Below are positions 47,824-60,600 of a stretch of 64,000 nucleotides of DNA, in pieces. Within the stretch, counting starts at the first letter, position 1; each line of letters starts with the position of its first letter. Below the pieces are notes generated by a model, which had not been told where the DNA came from, ran no database searches, and worked only from the letters and a program-made list of their open reading frames with translations. Both the position numbers and the translations under genes were made by a program. Source of the DNA: Pachyseris speciosa (taxonomy: Eukaryota; Cnidaria; Anthozoa; Scleractinia; Pachyseridae); assembly GCA_016490735.1 (NCBI GenBank), contig JAEMWC010000020.1, forward strand, positions 1,557,501 to 1,621,500. The letters run 5' to 3'.

Positions 47824-48759
47824 CAGTGTTAATCTTTTTCTTGTTGTTGTTGTTGTTGTCGTTCTTCTTCTTCTTCTTCTTCTTCTTCGTATTTGCAAGG
47901 GATTTGTGTTAAACTATAGCTCGGCGCTATACAGTCCCATCAGCACGCATCATAGCGTTTACCCACCGGAAATCTACTGAATATGAGAAGACTATCCGAT
48001 GCCGCGGTGCAAACAGCTCATTATTTGAAACGACAGCCTTTTCCTTACGTCTCCATCATTTGCCAAAAAAGAGGCCACTTTGTAGTATGTTTCCTGTCTG
48101 CTCTTGGCCAATCATAGATAATTTTTTCCTTGACCGGATTCAACTGATTCCCCCTTTCTCATAAAGTACGTTCAAGCGAAATTTAATTGGTCTTGTTCAG
48201 TGACGCAAACTGTTAGGATATTGGCCTTAGTCTGTTCGCCAGTCGAACAAATAGTGCAATGATATTTGAGTTGCAAATATTGGGCACGTGCTAAAATTTT
48301 TCTTGACTGAACTGAACAACTGTGTTGTCGTCTTGCAAGGTTTGCAAATAAAAAAGGCTGTTAATTCCTAAATCTTTGAACCAGCAACAAAATGCTATTC
48401 TCTTAGTCAAGATACATAGGTAGAACCGAGCCAATAATATTATGTTATTCTACCACGCGCCAATTGCTCTTTCTACATGCATCCATAACCTTAGTAGAAT
48501 GACACTGGTCCTCGCGAGAACTACGAGCCCCCCAAAATAGTGGATGAATGAGGTGGATGCACAATGCGTGCCAGTCCGGTTTAAGCAAAAAACAATGGAA
48601 GGGCACGGCTTAAATTCTTTTTTGTGTCACGAATCGTCCACTGTAAGCCTTATATAGATCAGAATCCAAACTGTCGCCCAAATTACCTTTGAATCAGATC
48701 TTTCGCCTTTTAGTTTCTTCTACTTGTATATGTGTAAATATCCTACTTTTACCGTAAAA

Positions 48760-48870
48760 GCTCTATTAAGCCCCCTTCTCTATTATAAGCCCCCTCTCTA
48801 ATAAGCCCCCCGTTTGGAAGTCGTCTTTGGTAATAAGCCCCCCCCCTCTCTAATAAGCCTCCCTCCCCCT
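48760..48870. repeat. Tandem TCTCTAATAAGCCCCC repeat
   Basis: Four to five imperfect units built from CTCTAATAAGCCCCC are seen. Confidence 0.8.
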
Positions 48871-48891
48871 TTTGGACAAGAGATTTTGTAA

Positions 48892-49122
48892 TTAGTCACT
48901 CCTATTCCCTCTTGCGAAATCAACTTCATGTGACCCAATTGGTTTGTTTTTAAACAAATATACTGACTCGAACACGTAATACTGTTTGCTGCTCTTTATT
49001 AGATGACATAATTTCACTGTAGTTGTTGAGTTTTGTACAAAAACTGTTTCAAGTTTTACTTCGCCTTTAATGGTATCACCGACACCAACCACTGCCTTTT
49101 TGATGCGTAATTTTAACGGCAC
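48892..49122 (-). other. Unidentified 76-residue open frame
   Basis: The minus frame reads like plausible protein (alternating beta-type pattern around KKAVVGVGDTIKGEVKLE) but matches no family I can name. It has no obvious splice partners. It may be a fragment of an exon or repeat, or chance. Confidence 0.2.
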
Positions 49123-49375
49123 TCCTTATCATCAGTTTGAGATCATTCGTCAATGTCCCGTCAGCTAGCAGCCTAGCATGTCGAGGTCATTAATCTGGAT
49201 TTGATCATATGTTTCGTCCTCAACCAATAGGAAGCGAAGAGATCTACAGTGGTCCAAAAATAGAAACCGCAAGTGGCCTTGGCATGAAATGGCTTAAGTA
49301 TCAACCATATAACAAGAAGAAGTATTAAGCCATAGAGCAAATATTCGGCAATTCTCTGTCTTCTATCAAGGTCCA

Positions 49376-49908
49376 AAATTTTTTAACTCTCTTTCTCCTG
49401 AGATTACTGGCTCATCATCTCTTGCATCTTTTAGGAAAAAACTTAAAACATCTATAGACCGATATCACATTTCTGATGAACAACAGATTTTGCCCATCCA
49501 GACTCGTCATCAGGATGAGTTCTAGCTCCCATTAGATTAAGATCCATTGTGTTTGCTCGTTTTGTGGACGAGGCTGGTCGGGCAAATCTATTGTTCACAA
49601 CAAGCGTGATATTAGTCTATTATCAGTAATTATTAATTCTGTTATGTGTACAAATATGACTTGTCTGTACTTCTGTTACCATGTTGTCTAGGTTTAGTTA
49701 TCTATTTTTTCTTGGGAGGGAACCTAAGTCCTACAAGCCCCATGGTTTTTATTAGGTTCCCTCGCCACTGTTTTTTTTCCTTTTTTTCCTATCTGTTTTT
49801 TCTTGTTTACCATTGTAATTTCTGTGTATTAATCATTGTAATTTATTAATCATTCTAGTTCATTGTGTGTGGCAAATAAATAAATAAAAAAATAAATAAA
49901 TATATTAA
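49376..49908 (+). mobile_element. Non-LTR retrotransposon 3' end fragment
   Basis: The frame reads KFFNSLSPEITGSSSLASFR then KKLKTSIDRY and stops at 49523-49525. This is the extreme C-terminal pattern of L2/CR1-like reverse transcriptases. It is followed by untranslated sequence and an AAATA-type tail at 49877-49908. Nothing upstream extends it, so it is strongly 5' truncated. Confidence 0.65.
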
Positions 49909-50110
49909 AGCGACACTCAACCACATAATGATATAAGGAAAAGATCAGTTTCTATCTTTATGTCATTATGTTCATGTTGTTCTGTTGCTAATATGTCATT
50001 ATGTCTGCATATTCACACTGCAAACATTACGTCATTTTCCGTCGAGATAACATCCTTTTTATGTCGTTATGATAATGTCATTAGTGTACACTATGCTTGA
50101 ATGTTTGGTA

Positions 50111-50638
50111 TAGCTCATTCGCAGAAGATTCATCCAAATCGAGGATGGTCTAAGTCTTTGGCTCAATCAATTTTACTTGACAAAGGTGACAAGAAAGTGT
50201 CATATATTCCCACATATCGGATGTTATTGAAGGAACGCCCTTGAGAAAAAAAAAAAAAAAACGACAAGCTGTTGCTTTTTGTTGGATAGTCACGCGTGTG
50301 CTTTCCGTGAGTCGTGTTTAACAGACTGTGAAAGAATTGAAATTAAAACTGTCTGGAAGTTATGCTGATAAGCTTCAAACCACAGTTGTTTTGTTCAGCA
50401 ACAGACGGACGTGACTGGCATCTCCATTTTCGTGGCACCCTTAAAAATTAACCAAAGCATAGCTCATTGTGATGATACATTCGCAGAAGACTCATCCAAA
50501 TTCGAGGATGGTCTAAGTCTTTGGCTCAATCAATTTTACTTGACAAAGGTGACAAGAAAGTGTCATATATTCCCACATATCGGATGTTATTGAGGGAACG
50601 CCTTTGAGAAGAAGAAGAAGAAAGAAAAAACAAAAACA

Positions 50639-50670
<32 letters not shown>

Positions 50671-50912
50671 CAAAAACAACAACAAGAAAAAAAAAACAAA
50701 AACAAAAAAAAAAACGACAAGCTGTTGCTTTTTGTTGGGTAGTCACGCGGGTGCTTTCCGTGAGTCGTGTTCAACAGACTGTGAAAGAATTGAAATTAAA
50801 ACTGTCTGGAAGTTATGCTGATAAGCTTCAAACCACAGTTGTTTTGTTCAGCAACAGACGGACGTGACTGGCATCTCCATTTTCGTGGCACCCTTAAAAA
50901 TTAACCAAAGCA
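50111..50912. repeat. Tandem duplication of a 349-453-bp unit
   Basis: Unit 1 (50111-50459) and unit 2 (50460-50912) are almost identical in sequence from TTCGCAGAAGA to AATTAACCAAAGCA. Unit 2 is longer because of an expanded A-rich AAAAAC tract (about 50610-50718) in place of a 16-base A run in unit 1, plus a small insertion near its start. Confidence 0.85.
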
Positions 50913-51372
50913 AGGATTGCTACCTGCATTTGAAGGTAAGAAGTAGAAGACGGTGAACTGACAATTCTCTTTGGCCTTTTTTGTTTTTGTGAAAATGAAA
51001 CCGCGTTGTTATTCAGTGACCTGACAGGATCGTAGATCGGATGAACGTATCAGTTTGCACAGGCGTTCAGTATTGAACAAGTTGTATTAAAGAAATACTT
51101 TGCGGTTAAAACAGATAATTTTAGCAATTCTCGTTTGCTTTTGTTTTCCTCGAACGGCCAAAGAGATAACAGCAATTTAATATATTGTCTTAAGCGAAAT
51201 TGTGGAAAATACTTATTAGTTATGACCGTGCAGCAGCCATAATAAATGTAAGCTCAGACATCTGAGAAACCCTGGTAATAATTTATTTCTCAAAAGGAGA
51301 ACTGAGGAGTGCGGTCTTTTCTTAGAACGACGTTTCACACCCCGAGACTAACCCTTAGAAAATTTACCTCAT

Positions 51373-51970
51373 GGCCCGATTCAGACGCCGATCTTTTCAT
51401 AAGCCGAACTTAAGCTTAATTCGAATTTGGACCGACCCAAATTAACGAAATTACGACTGTTGATTCAGACGTCGAACTTAATTTGCCGTTCCACAGGCGT
51501 TCGTATTAGAGTTCCAGTTCAAGTTCTGAGTAAAACGGCTTTCATATATACAATATAATAAGTTATGGATTAGGTTCGGCACATGAAAAGTTCGGCTTCT
51601 TAATCAAAACCGTTCCAAAGTCGAAATTTCCGCCTCGTCCAGGCGAAAAGAACGGCTGAGCCGTTCCAAACTAAAATAGCCGTTCCTAACAGACCTTTTT
51701 AGCTTGTAATTTTGTTTCCCAATGTAGACCATCTTTTTTAGATCTTTTCAAGGGGTTTGCCTTTTGTCTTTTCTTAAATTATGCGTATATATGCACGTGA
51801 ATAAGGCGAAATTTCAAAGAAACAGTTCTCTAGCGTAGGATCACATGGTCTACATTGGGAAAACCAAATCGAAAGCTAAAAAGGTCTATTGATTCAGACG
51901 CCGAACTTTTCATGTTCTAAATTAATGCATTAGGTTCGGCTCATGGAAATTACAGCGTCTGAATCGGGCC
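51373..51970. mobile_element. ~600-bp MITE with GGCCCGATTCAGACGC termini, split by another MITE
   Basis: The left end GGCCCGATTCAGACGCC is matched by inverted GCGTCTGAATCGGGCC at the right. Internal GCCGAACTTTTCATG-type words are also inverted. An unrelated foldback sits inside it (51691-51887). No target duplication is clear. Confidence 0.65.
51691..51887. mobile_element. 197-bp foldback MITE nested in the 51373 element
   Basis: The inverted ends share AGACCTTTTTAGCTT and TTTGTTTCCCAATGTAGACC-like arms. A related foldback with AGACC..ATTCACTTGTA arms is at about 55441-55603. Confidence 0.65.
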
Positions 51971-52148
51971 TAACATGAATCTTCATTATCATAAAGAACT
52001 TACAGCTCAACGACTTATCATAAGAAGCTTATTATACACATAAGACGAGAGACTATAGACTAAATAGGATTCACAAAGTTTGAATTCAATTTGAAAGAGA
52101 CTGACAGACAACAATGAAGCAGAAACCTATAGACCTTATCACGGTTTT

Positions 52149-52605
52149 CAGGGGCACCCAACGAGCCAAATCAACGTAGGCTGGAGAAAGGAATTTTTAA
52201 GTACCTTATGGTGTTTGAAGTCTGTTTAAAGTGATGTTTTCCTTAGCTAGAAGAATTTGATCTTTTCGGGTTCCTTAGCTTAAATTTTAATTGCCCGAAA
52301 ATGTTAGGGAACAAAATCTTCCTTTGAGAAAATGCAAGCTGAAGTGAAATTTCCACTAACTTTCTAGCGAACTATTTTCTTTTCGAAAATGCTAGCTGAC
52401 GGTTTTGACTGCCCAAAACAGCAATTACGACCTTTCTGAAAACCTCAGGGGCTATGATTTCCTCATTGCGAATCATCTAGGTCACCTTTCAGTTACGAAA
52501 ATCCGAGTGCACTCTTTAATGATCGACGCCGAAAACCTAAAGCGAAGTACCCTCCACCGAACAAATATCTACCGATGGGCGAAACTTGTCTTTGGGTGTC
52601 CCTGG
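52149..52605 (+). mobile_element. TIR element family, copy 3 (457 bp)
   Basis: It begins CAGGGGCACCCAACGA. The right end is TTGGGTGTCCCTG (one change). The flanking hexamers are GGTTTT and GGTTTG. Orientation is the same as in the other two copies. Confidence 0.75.
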
Positions 52606-54273
52606 GTTTGGAAATCAGGGAAATATTAGCCTCCAACGCAGACGTCTTTGGAGGAACGTGTGACAAACCCAAAGAGGTCTATGTAGCAGGCTAGACTTTT
52701 CTCCCAAAGTATAAACCTAAACATTAGTCCCGATGCCAATTTTATCTTGTAAGGAGTACGGTCCTTTCTCTGAGCGACGCATTATGCATGACTACACACA
52801 CACTCCCGTAGACACTCCTAAGTTAATTTCCACCCACATACCGTACATGAATCTTATTTTAGCGAGGTTGCAATGTAATGACTCCTTTCGAAGCTTGTTA
52901 TTTGGGGACAGCATTCAACGAATGAAATGACTGAGAAATTAAAAAAGCGTTCATTGCGAAAGCCAAGGAAGTATGATAAAATAAATATGATTCACTTAGT
53001 TCAAATTCAATTTGAAAGAGACTGAAAGATAACAATGACGTTGGAAATCATTCAAGCAACGCGGGATAAAATGTGTAAAATAATTTCCTCTTTCTTGAAA
53101 GCTCCCTTTAGTATCAGTTAAAATTCAAATTGGAACGAACATTTGCAACTGAAGATGGCATAAGTATGTCGAAACATGTCTTGCTGTAAACTTAAAAGTG
53201 TTGTTAAATGTTTTCAAACCACCAACATATATGACATAATATTATCATAGCGAATTTGCAGCCGATATGACTTAGTAGGAGAAGCTGGTTAATTTGGGAC
53301 AGCATTCGCAATGATCGCCTGGAAAAAAGACATTTAGTTCAAAAGTCGAGTAAAAATAGACCAAAACAGGATTAACAAGGGTCAACAAGAGACGGACAAA
53401 TAACAACGGCGTTGGAACTTAATGAAAGCAATGCGGGATCAAACAGTTGATGCTCTCTTGAAAGCTCCCTTTGTCTCAAAGTATACAACTAAATATTATT
53501 CCAAATTTCTTTTAACAATTAATCCGATTTTGGCGGCATGTTACCTGAAGCGTTTAATTCACGGAAAACCTCTCTTGTGAAACATAAATGGCGCTTATGG
53601 ACTGAGCGGATTTCATGTGTAGGGTCTTGTAATGAGAAACACGCACTACGTGAAAAAGTGTTGCATTTTGGAGAAATCATAGTGGCTAAGAGCCACTAAG
53701 TTCGGGAAATGAATTATTAACCACTCGCGTTTATATGGTTTTGATTTCTTTGTTAGAAAGGGTTGCTGAAAGCTCCTAAAGAGAAGCGTGAAAGATTCAT
53801 TTCACATTTCCAACGGATTACGCACATGTTTAAAAGGAATCGTAGGAGTGAAAGACTGAAATCAACCTCATACCTACAAGTCGGAAATGACGTAGCCATT
53901 TTCCGCCTTAAAAAGGACAATTGATGTAATATGACTGCCAATCATCCTCTTGGTGCTAATGGCATGTCTACAGCGAACTAATCGATGGATTCCCAATTTT
54001 CTAACTTTTATTCTCGGGGACTGAAAATGTTAAGCGAATCTTATTAAGTAACTGGAATGAAGGAAGGGAAGAAGGGAGACTATGAGAATTAATATCACCC
54101 TCACTCTCCCCTGTTGCAAAAAAAAAAACAGTTTCTGATTGGCGGGTTATTCAAGATAATTACATGTGGTCTCGATAAACAAAAGAAAATCAGCCATGCG
54201 AAAAACGTATAAATGTACATAAAGGAAAACCACATGAAGTTTTTGCCCTTTGTGAACGCTGGCCAGGTACTAA

Positions 54274-54616
54274 GGCCCCGTCCACACTAATGCATTTTCA
54301 AAAGTATTCGTTTTCGGTTTCATTGAAAAACGACTGATCGTTCCGCGTCCACACTACTGTTTTCGCATCGTTTTCAACTGTCCGCACTAAAGCGATCGAA
54401 AACGCTGAATGACATGGTGTGACGTAGGTTAAACGATATAAGCATGCCTGGTAACAGGTCACGTGGTGCGGATGACTCAAGCGTTTTCATTTCGATACGT
54501 TTTCGACTCTCAACACTAAAACGATATGTGGGACTTGAGAGCGTTTTCAAATCGATGCGTTTTCACATCGAAATGTGTGCTTTTTCAAACTAAAACGCAT
54601 TAGTGTGGACGGGGTC
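54274..54616. mobile_element. 343-bp MITE (TAA duplication) abutting copy C
   Basis: TAA flanks it at 54271-54273 and 54617-54619. The ends are inverted (GGCCCCGTCCACACTAATGC against ATTAGTGTGGACGGGGTC), and the interior is filled with CGTTTTC and GAAAACG words. A 3-bp TAA duplication suggests PIF/Harbinger. It ends 40 bases before the copy C start codon (37 after the TAA), so it lies inside the 5' UTR intron or promoter. Confidence 0.75.
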
Positions 54617-54656
54617 TAAATTAAGCTGACTTTATTGCTATTCCCTAGCTGTAGCG

Positions 54657-57600
54657 ATGCTTCGATGCCGCAAAAGACCTACTCAGCAAGCTGGCGGAGC
54701 AGGAGGAAAGAGGAAGCGCATGGCCAACCCAGCGCCCATGTACTACCACCAGCGTAACATGCATACGAAGCGCGATCCTTCTCATGGCCGTCACAAGCCG
54801 TGGTCAGCTCTTGCGGCCTGGTTTATGGGGCCCAAAGCAGAGAATGGAGATATATTCCAAAACCTTGTTACGCAAACTATTGATTCACAGATAAAGTTTC
54901 GACGTCACATGTAAGTAGTTTCGAGAATTCTTTTGGAGGATGAAGAGAACTGAGATATCCTCAAAAAAGTGCAAGATAAGCATTTCACCTAAGTTTAATT
55001 ATTGAGTGGTTATCTGCTGACCATGAAAAACGTATTTGAAATGCGAAGGGATTAACTGCCGTTTTGAAATGGTACAAAAGCATTTTCAGGTTTTCAGTCA
55101 CACAAATGAACACGGAAACGTCACTAAGGATTTTGCATTGTGTTGCCACAAATGACTGAGAACAAAATTAAACAAATAAAACTCAGGAGTTTGAGACTTC
55201 AATGAGGATGAATTTTTTATCGTGTTAGATATTTTCCATGTGATCCTCCGTATGTGGATGACGACCTTCGCGAGGGGGAAGCTTACCAAACCGCCATTGA
55301 AAAACTGAAAACCGAAGTGGAGTCTCTGCAAAAGGAAATGCAGAATTCGGTACCATTCTACAGCTGCCGATACAAGGTAAATAAATTATCTCTTAAGCCA
55401 AAATCCTCTTTTATTTGAAGTCAAATTTTACACAACCCAATAGACCTTATTCACTTGTACATTTTGTTTTCCCAATACAGATCATGAACACGTCTGCATG
55501 CACTCTTTTTAAAGAACAAGACAAAGGACCAAATCTCCTGAGTATCATCACATGATAAGTTGGGGAAACAAAATATACAAGCGAATAAGCCGGGTCTATT
55601 ACAGATACCATAAGCCTTTTCTCTTCAACCACATGCCCATCAAGGTGGCTATGTTATGGGTATTTTAATGTCTTAGAGTTGAAATTCGGGTTAAATAAAA
55701 ATAAACAATGTCTTTTTTATACGGAGTCGAAGGAAAAGACGTCAGGGAAATTCTTCAAAGGAGAACAAAACGGCTGGATTATATGTTTCGTTAGACAAGA
55801 ATAAAATTAAATTGAAAACGGCCACCGATTTGTTTTACTTTTCAAGCTATTTCCGTTTTGATTATTTGTGGGCATACAGTGTAGTTTTAGTTATAATTTT
55901 ACTCAACTAGCAGACTAGTTTTAAACAAAAGTAAACCGCTATTTTTTTTCATTTCCATCGATCCAAACTTGTCTCGTGGCTTATTAAATAAATTATATCA
56001 AAAGTTGTTGTCATAACCCCTTTGATGGTGCCAATAAAAAAAATGCTCGAATATGATTGGTTCTTAAAAGCCCTTTAATTGGCTGCTTCAGGTCCAAACT
56101 GTACGATTTGACCTGTCCGCTTACAAACACTCATAATCGGATAATTACCTTATTTGGGTATGTTGAGCAGAAGCTGTCATGCGCTTTGTAAAATAGCAAT
56201 CATTTCGGGTTTCGGATTATTTGCATTCGAACCACTAGATATTTTGTACAGTATTTTTACAATTTAGAGAGTTTACCTCTACCTGATTATATATTAATAT
56301 GAAGCGTATGTGCTCTTACATTAAATCTTAACTACCTGAGTTTCTCGTATTTTATTACTGACACAATGAATTGTTAATCGGACTTCGTGTCGGACAATTC
56401 AGGCCTGGGTAATGAGCGTGCTCGTAATTTCAAATCATCCTCGCGCTACGCGCTTGGCCAATTTAATAATAATAATAATAACCTTTATTTACCCTCGGTA
56501 GTAATTTGAAATTACTCGCTCGATTGCTGCCTGAATTGTACTTCACTCAGTCCTATTCCATTACTAATTATACCACCCCAAAGGGTCATGTTAACTGGGA
56601 TACAGCGATGCCCGCCAATCTTGGTTACATCTGCGCCCTGCTCTACAACCAAAACAACTGTGCAGCGGAAGCGTCTACCGTCACCACCTCATTTGAGCTG
56701 GAAGTGGGGACTGACTTGTGCGTAATGATGGGATATGACAGAGAGAAAAGTATGGGGCATTTGGTGACGGGAGGAACAATCGCCAACATTGAAGCGATCT
56801 GGGCGGCAAGAAATGTCAAGTTCTTCCCTTTGGGACTCCAGAGAGCCTTGCAGAAAGAGAAAAAATTGGCCGCTGCCAAGCATTACGAGGTGACGAATAA
56901 TTTTCTGTAATTTTGACCTATATCTCGACTGATGTTATTATTAAATTCAACACGTTGCGACAATGCCCAAATTAGGCCATGACGCTCTCAAGATTCGTCG
57001 TGCGTACACTGAAAAGATGTTCTGCGTTGTACGTAATTTCGTAATTTCGCCTGCTTTTCGCCAACTCGGCCTGCGGCCTCGTCGGCTAAGTAATTGTTAA
57101 GTGTAATAAAGAGATTCTAGTCTGTCAATCAACACGATTTTTATGATATGTTTCACAGCTTGATCCAAAATCAGAATGAATATACTATAGAAATAGAGTT
57201 GAAAACGACCTGAAGGACGATCGCAGTTGACTAACAACTTCAACATTTGACTGGAATCTGTAGTGGCCTATTTCTTTAATCTTCAATAAACAGAAAATAA
57301 GAAAATAGAAGAAAATTATTTGAAGTCGGACCTACGAACGCGTTGAGTTTTATTACCCTAGCCCGCACTCCTCCTTATATATTTAGTTGGAAGACTGTAG
57401 AAGCCCTGTCCATAATGGGTAAATTTTAATCAAAACAAATGAAGATTTGGGTTTTTAACATTCTAGTATTATATTTTTATCTCTAAGGTCTTCTTTCCTC
57501 AAAGAGGTAAGAAAGATGAGCTGATAAGTGGATCTGAATGGGAACTCCTGAATCTTGAGACTTCCTCCATCCTTACTATGCCTACCGATGTTGAGGAACT

Positions 57601-60600
57601 GACGGGGTTGGAACATGGAGATTTAATGGATATTATGTCAGATTACCTCTACGAGTCCATTGGAGCGCCAGAGTTCAGTCGTCGCCATCCTCTCATCGAG
57701 AAGGCGTGTGTTGTGGTTCCCAGTACTGCTCACATTTCCTTTACAAAGGCAGTGACTGTACTGGGATTGGGCAAGAACAGCCTTGTTCCAGTGGCTGTTG
57801 ACCATAACTCTCGCATGGATGCACAAGGTAAGTTAAATAGTCTGTCTGTATGTCAGTTGTACCTTCTTCTTCACTGTACATTTAGAAAAGAAACTGATCT
57901 TTTAACGTTTCTAATTTCCTCTCTTTGGATAAGGAAGCCTACGACCGCCTGACAGTTTCGGATTTTATAGAATATTTTGGCTTTTAGCCATTTTACATGT
58001 TAGTACCCATTTATCTATATATAATTTAGTTTTCCATAGGGCCATAAGTGAAACTACAGTCCTTTTACTGTAATTATGTACCCTATTGAAGAAACGTTTT
58101 TTATAGTTGTGGTTGTTGTGAAAACGAATGACAGAAATCCCCCCAAACGTCATTGTGAAGTTTCAGAATTCTCAGTTTTCCCTCAAGTCATCAAAATGTT
58201 TCCATTGATTTATCAATACAGAATTAACATAACAGGTATCTATTCCGTATTGTTTTAGTGCTGAAAAATACTTTGGACAAACATTTAGAGAAACAAATTC
58301 CGATCGTCACGGTAGTTGCTGTTATGGGAACTACGGAGGAAAGCTCTATTGATCCACTGACCGAGATCCTCAAACTGCGGAAACAATTCAGCAAGAAGGT
58401 GAGTATAAATGCACCCGTGTGCCTTAATTTCAGCAGTATTTTCACATCAGTTTTAGCTGTTACCGTATTTTATTTTATCTCTCACTTAGGCTGTGATTGG
58501 TCAATTGTGCGGGACATATTCTACAGTACGGCCCGCTTGACTTCAACTAGTTTTCTTTCCCGCACGCCGGATTAACCTCAGAGATATAATAAATATCTTG
58601 CTAACCTCGTTTTCTTGTTCTGTACTGTAAGTTACGCATTGTCGTTTTTTCCCATTAATTTATGGCCCGCGCGCTTCGCGCTTGGGCCATAAATCAACGT
58701 GAAGAAACTCGGTCCGTAACTTACAGTACGGACCTCGAACTCGGTTAGTAAGAGGCATTTACGCCACAATGACTTTCCCTCTAGTTATCACTTAACCTAA
58801 GCTTATATACCGCGAGGCTTGTGTAATTTCCCATAAAGGCTAGCAAAAATTTGACGGATATTATCGGGAAACTTAGGGTAACTTTGAGTAACATCGGGTT
58901 ACATCAGGGAACGTCCGAATTATATTGTATTGCTGTTTAACTCAGAATCTACTAGAGTGTTAGCCCCAACACGTTCTACCGAACAGGATCGCTGTAAGAG
59001 TTGGCACAATAAACCTTAGCCTTAGTCGTTCAGTTTTATTAGTTTCACGAATCTCTCCGCCACCGTAGCTGACGCCGCTTTAGTTGGCCAACAATCGTAT
59101 TACCTAGAGCGAGAAATGGAAATATTTAAAGAAATAGAAATTCTTCTCGTGTTTTATATATAGAGAAAAAAAAGCCATCGAATCTCTCAACAGAGGACCA
59201 TGTGTAGTAATTGATCTCGTACAAAATTCCAACGTATTTCGTTGAAAATGAAACATGACCATTGCATCTTTTGAAAACGTCTTATCGAACACGGTGTGAA
59301 AATTGAAACGCAAGTTGGTTTCAACGAACTCTACAGAAATCGTTGTCGTTCATTTAACTCCGTCCGTGCCAATTGTCTGTGCGCAACATTTTCTGCGCAT
59401 CTCACGTAAGCGTTGTGCGCAAGTACGCGACGTCCGCGCTAGGAAAAATGTCACGCAAAGGTGGTAAACAAGTATGGCATCTAAGACGCTCTTGACTTCT
59501 GGTAGATTCCAGTTTTTGGCGCAACAGCGTGACCTTGGAATTCGACGACAATTTAATCGCAATTTACTCTCTTAAATGGTCGGTGGACTCTACTTTTCTT
59601 TCCAGAAACAGTTTTTATTTGCAGTTATCTCAACATTGTCCAAAACTGAACAAAAAATCAATGTGGGAAGTTAAAAAAAATTCAATGCTGGAAAATTTTC
59701 ACGCTAACGTCCTTAAGCATTAATTAAAGCGGAGTATAATGCCGATAACGCACTTTTTTTTGTCGCCGTCGAAATGTTTAGAAAACTTTTAGCAAGTTGA
59801 AACCCAGCATTTCATAATTCAGATACTAAAACAGTAGATCGCAGTTATCAACTGTTTTTACTGTACCGTTACACCAAGGTTTACGTTCAAATCATTCAGC
59901 ATCTTTCAAATTGGCACCCTAACTCCCACGGTATCAACGAACGCTTTCTATTCAATCAATTTATTCCTGTTTTTCACGTTACAATGTTACTACCAATAGC
60001 GTAGCTCCATCTGTATATAAACCATACATAAACCACAATTCCTCGATTCGCTCTGACGAAAGGCTTACACTCGAAATGTCAGCTTTTTGAATGTCTTTAC
60101 GGTGGTCAATTTACATTATCAACTCGGTCCGCTGATAAACCAAATTTTCGTGTTTCACACCCCCACCGACACAGCTCCACGGTATCTTTAGAAACTAACC
60201 CCGTTTACTTTCATTGTCGCCCATAGGGTCTGGACTTTGCCATTCACGCTGACGGGGCCTGGGGAGGATATTTCTGCAGCATGCTTCGTGACCAGCACCC
60301 TGGCCATTACCTAAAGCCGCCTGAAGAGTCTGGCTTCGTTCCTCAGCTCTATCTCAGTGATTACGTCCATGATCAGTTGACAGCTATTGAGCAATGCGAC
60401 ACCATTACCATCGATCCACACAAGTCAGGATTCTGTCCCTACCCAGCCGGGGCACTCTGTTACAAAGACAAGCAGATGAACACTTTCCTGCAAATCACTA
60501 CCAGTGTGGTGTATTACCATGGTGATATGACGCTTGGGGATATTGGACTTGAGGGATCCAAACCCGGAGCTGCGGCCGCATCTGTCATGCTGGCAAATCG

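Larger units (their letters stand above)
47679..54646. other. Intergenic between the proline-rich gene and copy C
   Basis: AATAAA signals for the upstream gene lie at 47792-47797 and 47818-47823. A TTG/TTC microsatellite follows at about 47840-47890. Positions 47900-48750 show nothing recognised. TAATAAGCCCCC units occur at about 48760-48870. A LINE 3' end is at 49376-49908, a tandem duplication at 50111-50912, nested MITEs at 51373-51970, a TIR element at 52149-52605 and a MITE at 54274-54616. A dispersed repeat word set (AATTTGAAAGAGACTGA; GCGGGAT; TTGAAAGCTCCCTT) recurs near 52082, 52998 and 53377-53475. Confidence 0.6.

Noticed and set aside
49173..49376. 67-residue minus frame with a hydrophobic stretch
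   Set aside because: Isolated, repeat-like surroundings and no recognisable family; treated as chance or repeat-derived.
50513..50774. Phe/Cys-rich minus-strand frames and a Lys/Gln-rich plus frame over the AAAAAC tract
   Set aside because: Pure translation of a low-complexity repeat in overlapping frames; no protein character.
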